A stretch of 11,494 bases of DNA, taken from JBCFBK01 sp039679975. GTDB taxonomy: Bacteria; Bacteroidota; Bacteroidia; Bacteroidales; Prolixibacteraceae. Every line of letters starts with the position of its first letter. Position 1 is the first letter of the stretch. Position numbers and translations under genes: made by a program. Positions 1 through 7,262 of this stretch are shown here, piece after piece. Where the stretch lies: the NCBI GenBank assembly GCA_039679975.1, contig JBDKTZ010000274.1:1-11494 (forward strand). Direction: 5' to 3'. A model generated the notes under the pieces. That model ran no database searches and was not told where the DNA came from. It was given only the letters and a program-made list of their open reading frames with translations.

Positions 1-1046
1 AGGATCAGCATCGCGTCCCCGTACGTACCAAACCGGTACCCTTCCTTAATTGCCTGTTTGTAAGCGTCCATCACGAACTCGTAGCCTCCGAATGCAGCAA
101 CCATCATCAAAAGCGTTGAAAGCGGCAAATGAAAATTCGTGACCATGCTGCCGGCCACACTAAAATCGTATGGAGGGAAGATAAATTTATTCGTCCACCC
201 TTCGTATGGTTTTAACATCCCCTGAGTCGATACGGAGCTTTCGAGCGTGCGCATTACGGTGGTTCCAACGGCACAAACATTGCGTTTGTTCAGCCTGGCC
301 TCATTTACAACATTGCAAGCCGCCTCACCAATCCAGATCTGTTCCGAATCCATTTTATGTTTGGTGAGATCTTCCACATCCACGCTCCGGAAATTACCCA
401 GACCCACGTGTAAGGTAACGAACCCGAAATTCACACCAAGAATCTCCAGGCGCTTCATCAGTTCGCGACTAAAATGCAGACCTGCAGTCGGAGCAGCTAC
501 CGCACCTTCGTGTTTGGCAAAAATAGTCTGATAACGGTCTTTATCTTCAGGCTGTACCGGACGTTGTATAAACTTGGGAAGGGGGGTTTGACCCAAACTG
601 TAAAGGGTACTTTTAAATTCATCATAGGGACCGTCAAACAAAAAACGAAGCGTACGTCCCCTCGAAGTGGTATTATCGATCACCTCGGCAACAAGCAGAT
701 CATCCTCTCCAAAATACAGTTTGTTCCCAATCCTGATTTTCCTTGCAGGATCTACCAATACATCCCATAAACGCTGTTCGCGGTTCAGTTCCCGAAGCAA
801 AAAAACCTCAATCTCGGCTCCCGTTTTTTCCTTATTACCATATAAACGCGCGGGAAATACCTTCGTATCATTAAAAACCATGACATCCTTGTCATGAAAA
901 TATTCGGTAATATCTTTGAATGTCCTGTGCTCTATCTCCCGGGTTTTGCGATGCAGAACCATCATCCTCGATTCATCCCGGTTCGCTGCAGGGTGCAAGG
1001 CAATCAATTCGTCCGGTAATTTATACCTAAATTTCGATAACTTCAT
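1..1046 (-). CDS. queA: QueA, tRNA preQ1(34) S-adenosylmethionine ribosyltransferase-isomerase (3' end cut by window edge)
   Basis: QueA transfers and isomerises the ribosyl group of S-adenosylmethionine onto preQ1 at tRNA position 34, giving epoxyqueuosine, the penultimate step of queuosine synthesis in the cytoplasm. My own translation gives 348 full codons from an ATG at 1044-1046 (MKLSKFRYKLP), then two bases. Family signatures seen: VFNDTKVFPARL near residues 57-68, KHEGAVAAPTAGLHF near 178-192, TLHVGLGNF near 211-219, GTTVMRTLES near 261-270, VTNFHLPLSTLLMMVAAF near 302-319 and a terminal GTYGDAMLI. Since QueA proteins normally end a few residues after GDAMLI, almost the whole protein is present and only the stop is missing. 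It lies 90 bp downstream of truB on the same strand and may share its transcript. The identification is firm. Confidence 0.96.
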   Translation of the reverse strand, partial: MKLSKFRYKLPDELIALHPAANRDESRMMVLHRKTREIEHRTFKDITEYFHDKDVMVFNDTKVFPARLYGNKEKTGAEIEVFLLRELNREQRLWDVLVDPARKIRIGNKLYFGEDDLLVAEVIDNTTSRGRTLRFLFDGPYDEFKSTLYSLGQTPLPKFIQRPVQPEDKDRYQTIFAKHEGAVAAPTAGLHFSRELMKRLEILGVNFGFVTLHVGLGNFRSVDVEDLTKHKMDSEQIWIGEAACNVVNEARLNKRNVCAVGTTVMRTLESSVSTQGMLKPYEGWTNKFIFPPYDFSVAGSMVTNFHLPLSTLLMMVAAFGGYEFVMDAYKQAIKEGYRFGTYGDAMLI

Positions 1047-1136
1047 ATTCTTAAATGCTTAATTATTTCCCGTCTTTCCGGTCAATACAGCTAGGTCAGC
1101 CGCGTCATCACAGAGTGACCTTTTACGGGACAAACT

Positions 1137-1838
1137 TCAATTAGTTACAAACTCATTCAAATTATCTAAAAAAAATTTCACGCTCATTGCATCTGCAATA
1201 AGGAAGTCGCCAATTCGCGTACGCCTTAATTGAACCAGATATGCGCCCGAATGAAGCGCCTCACCAATATCTCTCGCCAAAGCCCTGATGTAAGTGCCCT
1301 TACTGCAACAAACCCTGATCTCCATCAGGTCATCCCTAAAGTCGAGCAGTTCCAGTTCACGGATCTGAACAGCCCTCGCACTCAGCCTGATGTCATCCCC
1401 CTTACGGGCATGCTTATAGGCCCTTTTCCCGGCAATTTTGACAGCGCTAAACAAGGGAGGCACCTGAAGCTGATCGCCTGTGAATTTTTGCAATACTTCG
1501 AGAATCAGTTCGCGGCTAATATGCTCCACCCCGAACTGATTATTCTCCGGGGTTTCGAGATCGTACGACGGTGTAGTCGCCCCCAGTTTTAACGTGGCCA
1601 CATACTCTTTTTCACCTGCCTGAAAGCTTTCAATACGACTGGTGGCCTTTCCCGTACACACGATCATCAATCCTGTGGCTTTCGGATCAAGCGTTCCGGC
1701 ATGACCCACTTTAAGCTTTTTAACTCCCAGCATCCTGCTCAGATGATTACGTACTTTCTGCACCAAATCGAATGAAGTCCAGTCCAGTTCTTTATCAAAA
1801 AATAATACTTCTCCTTGCTGAAAGTCGTATTTTTTCAA
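1137..1838 (-). CDS. truB: TruB, tRNA pseudouridine(55) synthase
   Basis: TruB isomerises uridine 55 in the T-loop of tRNAs to pseudouridine. The protein has the TruB core: an N-terminal GEVLFFDKELDWTSFDLV segment, the catalytic loop GHAGTLDPKATGLM (the Asp of GTLDP is the nucleophile, residue 51 with this start), PPLFSAVKIAGKRAY, CSKGTYIRALARDIG and LRRTRIGDF. The open frame reaches back to a TTG at 1887-1889 (250 aa) and contains no ATG before the core. I chose the TTG at 1836-1838 (MKKYDFQQG, 233 aa) because Bacteroidota TruB proteins usually start just before this KYDFQQGE segment, and the extra 17 residues are hydrophobic and unlike the family. Another TTG lies at 1842-1844. The preceding leader holds a promoter-like box and a hairpin. 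The function is sure; the start is not. Confidence 0.95.
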   Translation of the reverse strand: MKKYDFQQGEVLFFDKELDWTSFDLVQKVRNHLSRMLGVKKLKVGHAGTLDPKATGLMIVCTGKATSRIESFQAGEKEYVATLKLGATTPSYDLETPENNQFGVEHISRELILEVLQKFTGDQLQVPPLFSAVKIAGKRAYKHARKGDDIRLSARAVQIRELELLDFRDDLMEIRVCCSKGTYIRALARDIGEALHSGAYLVQLRRTRIGDFLIADAMSVKFFLDNLNEFVTN

Positions 1839-1896
1839 AATCAAAATAATTAGAATTACAGAATAACGGAATTCAGACGCCGAAATCAATTTAAAA

Positions 1897-1916
1897 GAAG
1901 CAGCTCAACCTGCTCC
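1897..1916 (-). terminator. Terminator-like hairpin in the truB leader
   Basis: Read on the minus strand, GGAGCAG and CTGCTTC pair over 7 bp (one G-T) around a 6-base loop and are followed by TTTTAAATT, the shape of a weak intrinsic terminator. It lies about 58 bases before the preferred truB start and downstream of the promoter-like box at 1962-1969. It could end read-through from ftsX-DUF3098, attenuate truB, or be chance. The T-run is only four bases long. Confidence 0.4.
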
Positions 1917-1937
1917 GGATAAACAACATACTTTTCC

Positions 1938-1963
1938 TGCAGCCTGATTTTTTTCAGGCTGCA
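1938..1963. repeat. Perfect 10-bp inverted repeat with 6-base T/A loop
   Basis: TGCAGCCTGA (1938-1947) is exactly complementary to TCAGGCTGCA (1954-1963) around six T on the plus strand. Outer CTTT and AAAG can extend the stem after a 3-base bulge. It is not followed by a T-run on either strand, so it is not a standard intrinsic terminator. One arm overlaps the promoter-like box for truB, so it could be a DNA operator or an RNA hairpin ending the upstream transcript. Confidence 0.8.
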
Positions 1964-1969
1964 AAAGTA
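1962..1969 (-). promoter_or_regulatory. Candidate Bacteroidota -7 promoter box (TACTTTTG) for truB
   Basis: Minus-strand TACTTTTG, followed by CA, matches the TAnnTTTG -7 consensus of Bacteroidota housekeeping promoters exactly. No convincing TTTG -33 element is found at the usual 19-21 bp; the nearest is a TTG about 13 bp upstream. Transcription would begin near 1955, giving a leader of about 115 bases before the TTG at 1838. The box falls partly within the inverted repeat at 1938-1963. Confidence 0.4.
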
Positions 1970-2053
1970 GTAATTAACCCGACAATCAGGTAATAAACTA
2001 CAAAATAAATGCAGTCAAAAGCTTAATTGTTAAAATTCCTCACCCCTCTTCCT

Positions 2054-2074
2054 GGTTTCCGGTTTCCGGTCTCC
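2054..2074. repeat. Short heptamer tandem repeat (GGTTTCC, GGTTTCC, GGTCTCC)
   Basis: Three adjacent 7-base units, two identical and one with a single T to C change, start 10 bp beyond the DUF3098 stop codon. I see no long array of the same unit elsewhere in the window. The copy number is too low to call a functional minisatellite. Confidence 0.75.
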
Positions 2075-2084
2075 CGTCCTTGTT

Positions 2085-2324
2085 TCACTTCTTCATAATG
2101 GCGTAAATCTCAAATAAAAAGCCAAAGAGCACCACAACAGGAGCCAGGGTAATTCTTCTGAAATTAAAAATTTCAGGATTAAAAACGGCAGGATCTTCAC
2201 TTTTCCCTCCCACCATCAGCATAAAGCCGATTACAATAATTACAAAACCGATCAGGAGCAACTTGTAGTTTTTCCTCCCCAGGGCAAATTGTTGTTCATC
2301 CATATTTTGTTTTTTATTAATCAT
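2085..2324 (-). CDS. DUF3098 family small membrane protein
   Basis: A short protein of unknown function with two membrane segments: YKLLLIGFVIIVIGFMLMV and, near the C-terminus, LAPVVVLFGFLFEIYAIM. Between them lies the family-typical NPEIFNFRRITLAP stretch. DUF3098 proteins are about 70-80 aa and in Bacteroidota typically sit next to ftsX, as here, which suggests a link to division or envelope work without proving one. The frame is open from 2360, but a start there would overlap ftsX. I chose the ATG at 2322-2324 (79 aa), 16 bp after the ftsX stop, with AAAGGAA just before it. The ATG at 2301-2303 (MDEQQFALGRKNY, 72 aa), after an A-rich stretch, is equally plausible and closer to the family's usual N-terminus. 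The same transcript as ftsX is likely. Confidence 0.85.
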   Translation of the reverse strand: MINKKQNMDEQQFALGRKNYKLLLIGFVIIVIGFMLMVGGKSEDPAVFNPEIFNFRRITLAPVVVLFGFLFEIYAIMKK

Positions 2325-2340
2325 TTCCTTTAATTTCTCA

Positions 2341-3219
2341 CTAATAAAACAACTCTTCAAAGCGCAGCCGCAGGAATTTGTTCACTGCCAAATGCGTGGA
2401 AAGCCACGAAATCAGCATGCCAAACAATAGGACCACCGCGAATGCAACAGCAATGCTGTCTGATTGTTCCCAGCTGATCAGATTTCCAAAATCTTTCCGG
2501 TATGACCAGATCAGCAAAAAAATGCATGCATCCGCGACCAGACCGGCAACCAGACCGTAACTGACACTCTTGATCACGAACGGCCGCCTGATGAATGAGC
2601 GGGTCGCTCCCACGAGTTTCATCGTATTAATAATAAATCGTTGCGAATAGATGGATATCCGGATCGTATTGTTGATCAGGGTAATAAAAATAAACAGGAG
2701 CAGACCCGAAAAAACCAGCAACAAAATACTCAGACGTTGCACGTTGTCATTGATCACCTTCACCAAATCGCGCTGATAATAGACTTCTTTCACCTGTGGA
2801 TATTCCAGGAATTTGCGTTCGAGTATCGTTAAACTGTCGGCCTGCATCCAGGCGGCATGCAGTTTCACGTCGACTGATGAAAAAAGCGGATTGAATCCTA
2901 AAAAACCTGCAAAGTCTTCACCCAAATCCTTTGCCAGCTCTTTGGCCGCCTCTTCTTTGTCCACATACCTGGTCGTCTTGACAAATTTCGTGGCGCTCAG
3001 GTTCTTTTGCAGACGCAGGACTTCTACTTCCCTCACGTCATCGTTCAGAATCAGCGTAAATCCAACGTTCTCTCGCACGTAATCCGACAACCTGCCGGCA
3101 TTCAGTACCAGCAGAGCCATCATGCCCACCAGGAACAAAACCAGGGTAATGCTGACTGTGGCGACCAGATACGAACGGACCAGCCAGCGCTTAATTCTTG
3201 CCTGACGCTTCTTTAACAC
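2341..3219 (-). CDS. ftsX: FtsX, cell division ABC transporter permease-like protein
   Basis: FtsX pairs with the ATPase FtsE at the division site and controls peptidoglycan hydrolases across the inner membrane rather than moving a substrate. The protein has the FtsX layout: a basic cytoplasmic N-terminus, a first membrane helix (about residues 17-41 with this start), a periplasmic domain of about 120 residues containing YVRENVGFTLIL and YVDKEEAAKEL, then three more helices near 164-184, 218-240 and 257-275. The conserved MKLVGAT loop lies near residues 200-206. No ATG precedes the core. Possible starts are GTG at 3217-3219 (292 aa, used here) and paired TTGs at 3241-3246 (301 aa). Either overlaps the end of the YfhO gene, by 29 or 56 bases, implying translational coupling. 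ftsE is not in the window, which is common in Bacteroidota. Confidence 0.94.
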   Translation of the reverse strand: MLKKRQARIKRWLVRSYLVATVSITLVLFLVGMMALLVLNAGRLSDYVRENVGFTLILNDDVREVEVLRLQKNLSATKFVKTTRYVDKEEAAKELAKDLGEDFAGFLGFNPLFSSVDVKLHAAWMQADSLTILERKFLEYPQVKEVYYQRDLVKVINDNVQRLSILLLVFSGLLLFIFITLINNTIRISIYSQRFIINTMKLVGATRSFIRRPFVIKSVSYGLVAGLVADACIFLLIWSYRKDFGNLISWEQSDSIAVAFAVVLLFGMLISWLSTHLAVNKFLRLRFEELFY

Positions 3220-5677
3220 GATTTTTTCTTTTCTTAAATTCAACAAAACCTATCCCGGCCACAGCCAGCATAAGGACCAGCGAACTGGCCAGAGAAACTT
3301 TATTTCCCAGGTAATACGACTGAGGCTCAAACCGGAATTCAACCTCGTGTTCTCCCTGAGGAATGACCAGGGCCCGTAACAGGTAATTGGCCCTGATAAT
3401 CGAAGTTTCTTCTCCGTCAATAAAGGCTTTCCATCCTTTCGGATACCAGATCTCCGAAAAAACGGCCAGCGGCTTTCCGTTACCAACGGTAGCCTCATAT
3501 TTCAGGTAATTGGGTTTGTATTCCGTCAGTTTAATCGTCGATTCCCCTGCTCCGCCAAACTGAACATCCTTCAGATCTCCGGCAAAACGCTGATCCACGA
3601 CCGCTTTCTTTGCGGGATCAAGGCTTTCCAGCGCGGCAATCTCTTCATTGGCATTCTCCACCACCTGCATATCGCCCACAAACCAGGCATGACCGGTGGC
3701 GTGAAAATTCTCCAACGGCGCGCTGTTGGGGTCGAATATAATATAACGGGTATTAAGCATGTTCATCGCCGGAGAAGACTTCAGCAGCGAATCAATGGCT
3801 TCAGGACTTTTGAATCCGCCGATCAGCGACTGGATCTCCGGAAATAAACGATGATCGATCAGCTCCTGGTAACGTTCCATTTTAGCCCCGTGATACCCTC
3901 CTAACGATTTATGGAACCAGGATGTGGAGCCATCACTGAATACACTGACGGTCAGGTTCAGCACCCTGAAATCCGGATCCGGGTCCTGCAGGATAGCCTG
4001 ATCCGCTTTTGATGCGACAAAAGGCTTTTCGACCTTCGACGGCGATTCAAAATGATCGTTGTTCAAATACTTTTTATTCACCGGCCACAGATCAGTCAGG
4101 ATCAGCATCACCCAGATCACCAACGCGTATTGCGCTTTAATTTTTTGTTTGATGAACAACCACACGACTCCTGCAGCCAATGTAACAAACACTAAACTTC
4201 TGAAAGCGTCGGTTCGCAATACCATGCGGCGATCGCTCCGCAAAGCATCCATCAGCTGGTCGGGCCAACCGGCCTGAACCAGCCGGGCGTCCGAAACCGC
4301 CCGAAAATCACCTGCAATACCCGGAATGACGACGAAAACCAACGCCAGTCCGCCGCAAATAAACCAGGTATATTTCAGCTTTTTCAGCAGCTCGCCCTTG
4401 TTCAGCCGGGCCAGATAAATCTCCTTTACCGCCAGGACACCCATCACTGCCATGGCAAACTGCTGGATCACGATAATGTTCTTCACATCCCGGAACTTGT
4501 TGTAAGCCGGAAAATAATCGATCATCAGATTACTCAGCAATGAGAAATTTTTTCCGAGCGACAATAAAAAGGAAATGACAACCACCGCCGCGATCCACCA
4601 TTTATCGGGTCCCTTTACAATGAACAAACCCAGGACGAACAAAAAGCAAAGTACCGCCCCGTAGTAAAACGGTGCATTCGAAATAGGTTGTGAACCCCAG
4701 TACAACGGCAGGCCGGTGCTAATCCGTTGAGCCGCGTCTTTTCCCTGGTTCTTTTCAAAGAACTGATAAACCTGCGAATTTTCGCCCACCGGCTCAGCCA
4801 TACCTCCGCCTTTAAAACGCGGGATAAAAGCGGTCATGGCCTCACCCAGATCATAGCTGTAATCCAGAATATAATTTTTATCCAGACCGCCAGTCTGGTT
4901 CTTTTGGTCAATTGTCAGTTCAGAGCTTCCCCGCGTTGAAAATTTCCCGTACTCCCAGGTCGTGTATAGTCTTCCAAAATTTGTTCCGACAGCAAGAATG
5001 AATGCCGCAATCAGCAGACCCGATGTTTTCAAAAAAACAGGCACCTGCTTTTCACGAACGGCTGCCACCAGGTAAGTCACCCCGATAATAATAATCATGA
5101 TTCCTGCGTAATAGGTTACCTGCGGGTGATTGGCGCTGAGCATCCACGACAGGCCAATGGCAGCGATCAGGCTCCCGGCGGCCGGTTTACCGCGATACGC
5201 CAGGATCATGCCTCCTACCACAAGGGCCATATACGTGAGCGTGTGGGCTTTCGTGATGTGCCCTACCTGCATGATAATAAAAAAGAACGAAAAGAAGCCG
5301 TAAGCCAGGGCCCCTGCAAAGCTGATCCAAACATTCGCCCCCAGGATCAGGGACAAGATAAAAAAGAACAGAAAGTTATAGAAAACAAGGCTCACCGGAC
5401 GCGGCAGACTCGTCATCCATTTCTGTACCCTGGCAGGCAATTCGCCCTTATAAAGGGTCGAGATCAGGTAGGCAGGCATTCCTCCAAATGCACGGTTGGT
5501 CCACAAAGCCTCTTTACCGGTTTCCTCACGGAAATCCCGGATCTCTTTTGCCATTCCCTTCGACATGTCAGAATCCTGCGAGGAAAGCCGCTTCCCTTCC
5601 AGCACGGGCGACATATACGAAAAGCCAATGAACAGGAAAAGAATTACAGCGATCAGGCAGGGGATAAATTTGTTCAT
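3191..5677 (-). CDS. YfhO family polytopic membrane protein (putative GT-C type glycosyltransferase)
   Basis: An 828-residue integral membrane protein matching the Bacteroidota YfhO family. Characterised relatives in Firmicutes act in glycosylation of envelope polymers at the outer face of the membrane; the Bacteroidota members are largely untested, so the reaction and substrate here are inference. Seen: an N-terminal membrane anchor followed by the acidic loop SSQDSDMSKG (about residues 32-41), many hydrophobic segments through about residue 540, and conserved-looking histidines in GHITKAHTLTYM (139-150) and SANHPQVTYYAG (181-192). A soluble region ends in IWYPKGWKAFIDGEE and IPQGEHEVEFRFEP, typical of the family's C-terminal beta domain, then a last membrane helix and a basic tail. 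ATG start at 5675-5677. Its 3' end overlaps ftsX. It is transcribed divergently from the flippase. Confidence 0.88.
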   Translation of the reverse strand: MNKFIPCLIAVILFLFIGFSYMSPVLEGKRLSSQDSDMSKGMAKEIRDFREETGKEALWTNRAFGGMPAYLISTLYKGELPARVQKWMTSLPRPVSLVFYNFLFFFILSLILGANVWISFAGALAYGFFSFFFIIMQVGHITKAHTLTYMALVVGGMILAYRGKPAAGSLIAAIGLSWMLSANHPQVTYYAGIMIIIIGVTYLVAAVREKQVPVFLKTSGLLIAAFILAVGTNFGRLYTTWEYGKFSTRGSSELTIDQKNQTGGLDKNYILDYSYDLGEAMTAFIPRFKGGGMAEPVGENSQVYQFFEKNQGKDAAQRISTGLPLYWGSQPISNAPFYYGAVLCFLFVLGLFIVKGPDKWWIAAVVVISFLLSLGKNFSLLSNLMIDYFPAYNKFRDVKNIIVIQQFAMAVMGVLAVKEIYLARLNKGELLKKLKYTWFICGGLALVFVVIPGIAGDFRAVSDARLVQAGWPDQLMDALRSDRRMVLRTDAFRSLVFVTLAAGVVWLFIKQKIKAQYALVIWVMLILTDLWPVNKKYLNNDHFESPSKVEKPFVASKADQAILQDPDPDFRVLNLTVSVFSDGSTSWFHKSLGGYHGAKMERYQELIDHRLFPEIQSLIGGFKSPEAIDSLLKSSPAMNMLNTRYIIFDPNSAPLENFHATGHAWFVGDMQVVENANEEIAALESLDPAKKAVVDQRFAGDLKDVQFGGAGESTIKLTEYKPNYLKYEATVGNGKPLAVFSEIWYPKGWKAFIDGEETSIIRANYLLRALVIPQGEHEVEFRFEPQSYYLGNKVSLASSLVLMLAVAGIGFVEFKKRKNRVKEASGKN

Positions 5678-5705
5678 GTGGGATGCACTTAATTAATTAC
5701 TTTTA

Positions 5706-5717
5706 CACTTTCAAGTG
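5706..5717. repeat. Small inverted repeat in the divergent YfhO/flippase spacer
   Basis: CACTT and AAGTG form a 5-bp inverted repeat around TC, near the middle of the 79-bp spacer between two divergent genes. It could be an operator shared by both promoters, but a repeat this short is expected by chance. Confidence 0.3.
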
Positions 5718-5720
5718 ATA

Positions 5721-5728
5721 CAAAAATA
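5721..5728 (-). promoter_or_regulatory. Candidate -7 promoter box (TATTTTTG) for the YfhO-ftsX operon
   Basis: Minus-strand TATTTTTG fits TAnnTTTG and lies 43 bp before the YfhO start codon, a reasonable distance. No TTTG -33 element is found at 19-21 bp. The spacer is A/T-rich, so a chance match is possible. No matching box was found for the flippase on the plus strand; TACTTTTA at 5698-5705 is the nearest. Confidence 0.35.
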
Positions 5729-5756
5729 ATCCAAATAATATCAATTACGAATTTTT

Positions 5757-7247
5757 ATGGGTATCATCGTTAAACAATCGATCAAAGGAAGCCTGTGGTC
5801 CTACCTGGGTGTCATTGTCGGATTTGTTACCACATCGTATTTATACCCGGAGTACCTGACTCCCGAGGTCGTCGGCTTATTCGGATTATTAACGGCAATC
5901 GCCACCATTACCAGCCAACTCGCTGCCCTCGGCATGGGCGGCGTCACCTCCCGGCTTTTCCCTTATTTTCGCAACCCTGAAAACGGACACAACGGCTTCC
6001 TTTTCATGTCTTCACTGGTGCTGTTCGCCGGATTTTTGCTTTTCCTCCTGGGCTATTATGCCTTTAAGGACACGTTGATCCAAACAAACCTCGAAAAATC
6101 ACGACTTTTCGCCGACTATGTGTATCTGCTCATTCCGCTGACTTTTTTCTTTCTCATTTTTACTTTTCTGGATACCTACAATAAAGTGCTGTATAACGCC
6201 GTTTTGGGAACCTTCCTGCAGGAATTCCTTCAACGCTTCCTGATCCTCATCGTCGTTTGCTTATATATCGTCAGATTGCTGAACTTTGAGCAGCTGATCA
6301 TCGCCTTTATCGCAGCGGTTTGCCTCAAAACAGTGATTCTCTTTATCTATCTTCTTTGCAGGGGGGAAATCAATCTGCTGCCCAAACCGGGCTTCATGGA
6401 TAAAAAGCTGAAAAAAGAGATCATCGATGTCGCCCTGTTTTCAATTGTCGGGGGATTAGGATCGATGATCGTTTTCAATATTGACAAAATTGTCGTGAAC
6501 CAAATGCTTGACCTGGCAAACACCGGCGTTTACACGATTGCCTATTATTTTGGAACGCTGGTCATTATACCCTCCCGCCCGTTGTTAAAAATATCGGGAA
6601 CGCTTATTGCCGATGCGTGGCACCGGGACGACATCGGCCAGATCAGGGAAATTTATTACAAAAGCTGCATCAACCAGTTTATTATCGGCGGGTTCCTGTT
6701 TCTGGGAATATGGGCGAACATCGATAATATCCTGACCATCCTGGGCGAAGATTATCAGCAATCCAAATGGGTGATCTTCTTTATCGGACTGGGTTATCTG
6801 ATCGACATGATCACCGGGTCCAATGCGCAGGTCATTGCCTTCTCCAGGTATTACCGCGTGTCGTTGCTGTTCATTGTTATTTTAATCGTGATCGTGCTCT
6901 TCCTGCTCGCTGCCTTAATCCCGCTTTGGGGAATAACCGGAGCCGCAGTCGCGATTGCCGGGGGACTGTTCCTGAATAACCTGATGCGCTATCTGTTCCT
7001 CTACCGGAAATACCGACTTCAACCTTTTAATTTCAAATTTATCGCAGTCGGCCTGTTTTATGTGCTGCTGTTCTTCCTGTCCGGGTTCATCCCACAAAAA
7101 GAACTCTACATCGATCTGCTCCTGCGCAATTCAGTGATCGTGATCATCACCATCTGCTTTTTCTGGTTTGTCCCGCTTTCAAAAGACATTACAGCCATCA
7201 AAAATGCTATGGTCTCACACCTCAAACAACTATTGATTAGATTTTAA
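5757..7247 (+). CDS. Oligosaccharide/polysaccharide flippase (Wzx-like, MOP superfamily)
   Basis: A 496-residue, almost entirely hydrophobic protein with about 12-14 predicted membrane helices, of the polysaccharide-biosynthesis (PST/Wzx) branch of the MOP superfamily. Such proteins flip undecaprenyl-linked glycans from the cytoplasmic to the periplasmic face of the inner membrane. Seen: the usual N-terminus VKQSIKGSLWSYLGVIVGF, the central MIVFNIDKIVVNQM (about 237-250) with the Asp-Lys pair common in helix 7, NTGVYTIAYYFG (255-266), and the late segment GITGAAVAIAGG. Start ATG at 5757-5759 follows an A/T-rich stretch. It is the only plus-strand gene here, divergent from the YfhO gene and convergent with the AsnB-like gene. 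The class is clear; the glycan carried is unknown. Confidence 0.9.
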   Translation: MGIIVKQSIKGSLWSYLGVIVGFVTTSYLYPEYLTPEVVGLFGLLTAIATITSQLAALGMGGVTSRLFPYFRNPENGHNGFLFMSSLVLFAGFLLFLLGYYAFKDTLIQTNLEKSRLFADYVYLLIPLTFFFLIFTFLDTYNKVLYNAVLGTFLQEFLQRFLILIVVCLYIVRLLNFEQLIIAFIAAVCLKTVILFIYLLCRGEINLLPKPGFMDKKLKKEIIDVALFSIVGGLGSMIVFNIDKIVVNQMLDLANTGVYTIAYYFGTLVIIPSRPLLKISGTLIADAWHRDDIGQIREIYYKSCINQFIIGGFLFLGIWANIDNILTILGEDYQQSKWVIFFIGLGYLIDMITGSNAQVIAFSRYYRVSLLFIVILIVIVLFLLAALIPLWGITGAAVAIAGGLFLNNLMRYLFLYRKYRLQPFNFKFIAVGLFYVLLFFLSGFIPQKELYIDLLLRNSVIVIITICFFWFVPLSKDITAIKNAMVSHLKQLLIRF

Positions 7248-7262
7248 GCGATTTAAGAACCT

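Noticed and set aside
1094..1120. GGTCA...TGACC inverted repeat between truB and queA, with TTTT on the plus-strand side
   Set aside because: The stem is only 5 bp with a 17-base loop, and the T-run is on the wrong side for the minus-strand genes. It is too weak to call a terminator or riboswitch.
1047..1136. Possible preQ1 riboswitch before queA
   Set aside because: I looked for a small GC stem with an A-rich tail before the start and found none that fits the preQ1 classes.
1230..1592. A 120-codon plus-strand frame opposite truB
   Set aside because: It is antisense to the conserved TruB core and has no family features or start signal of its own.
5126..5692. A 188-codon plus-strand frame opposite the start of the YfhO gene
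   Set aside because: It is rich in His, Arg and Gln with no recognisable domain and lies wholly opposite a well-supported coding region, so it is a shadow frame.
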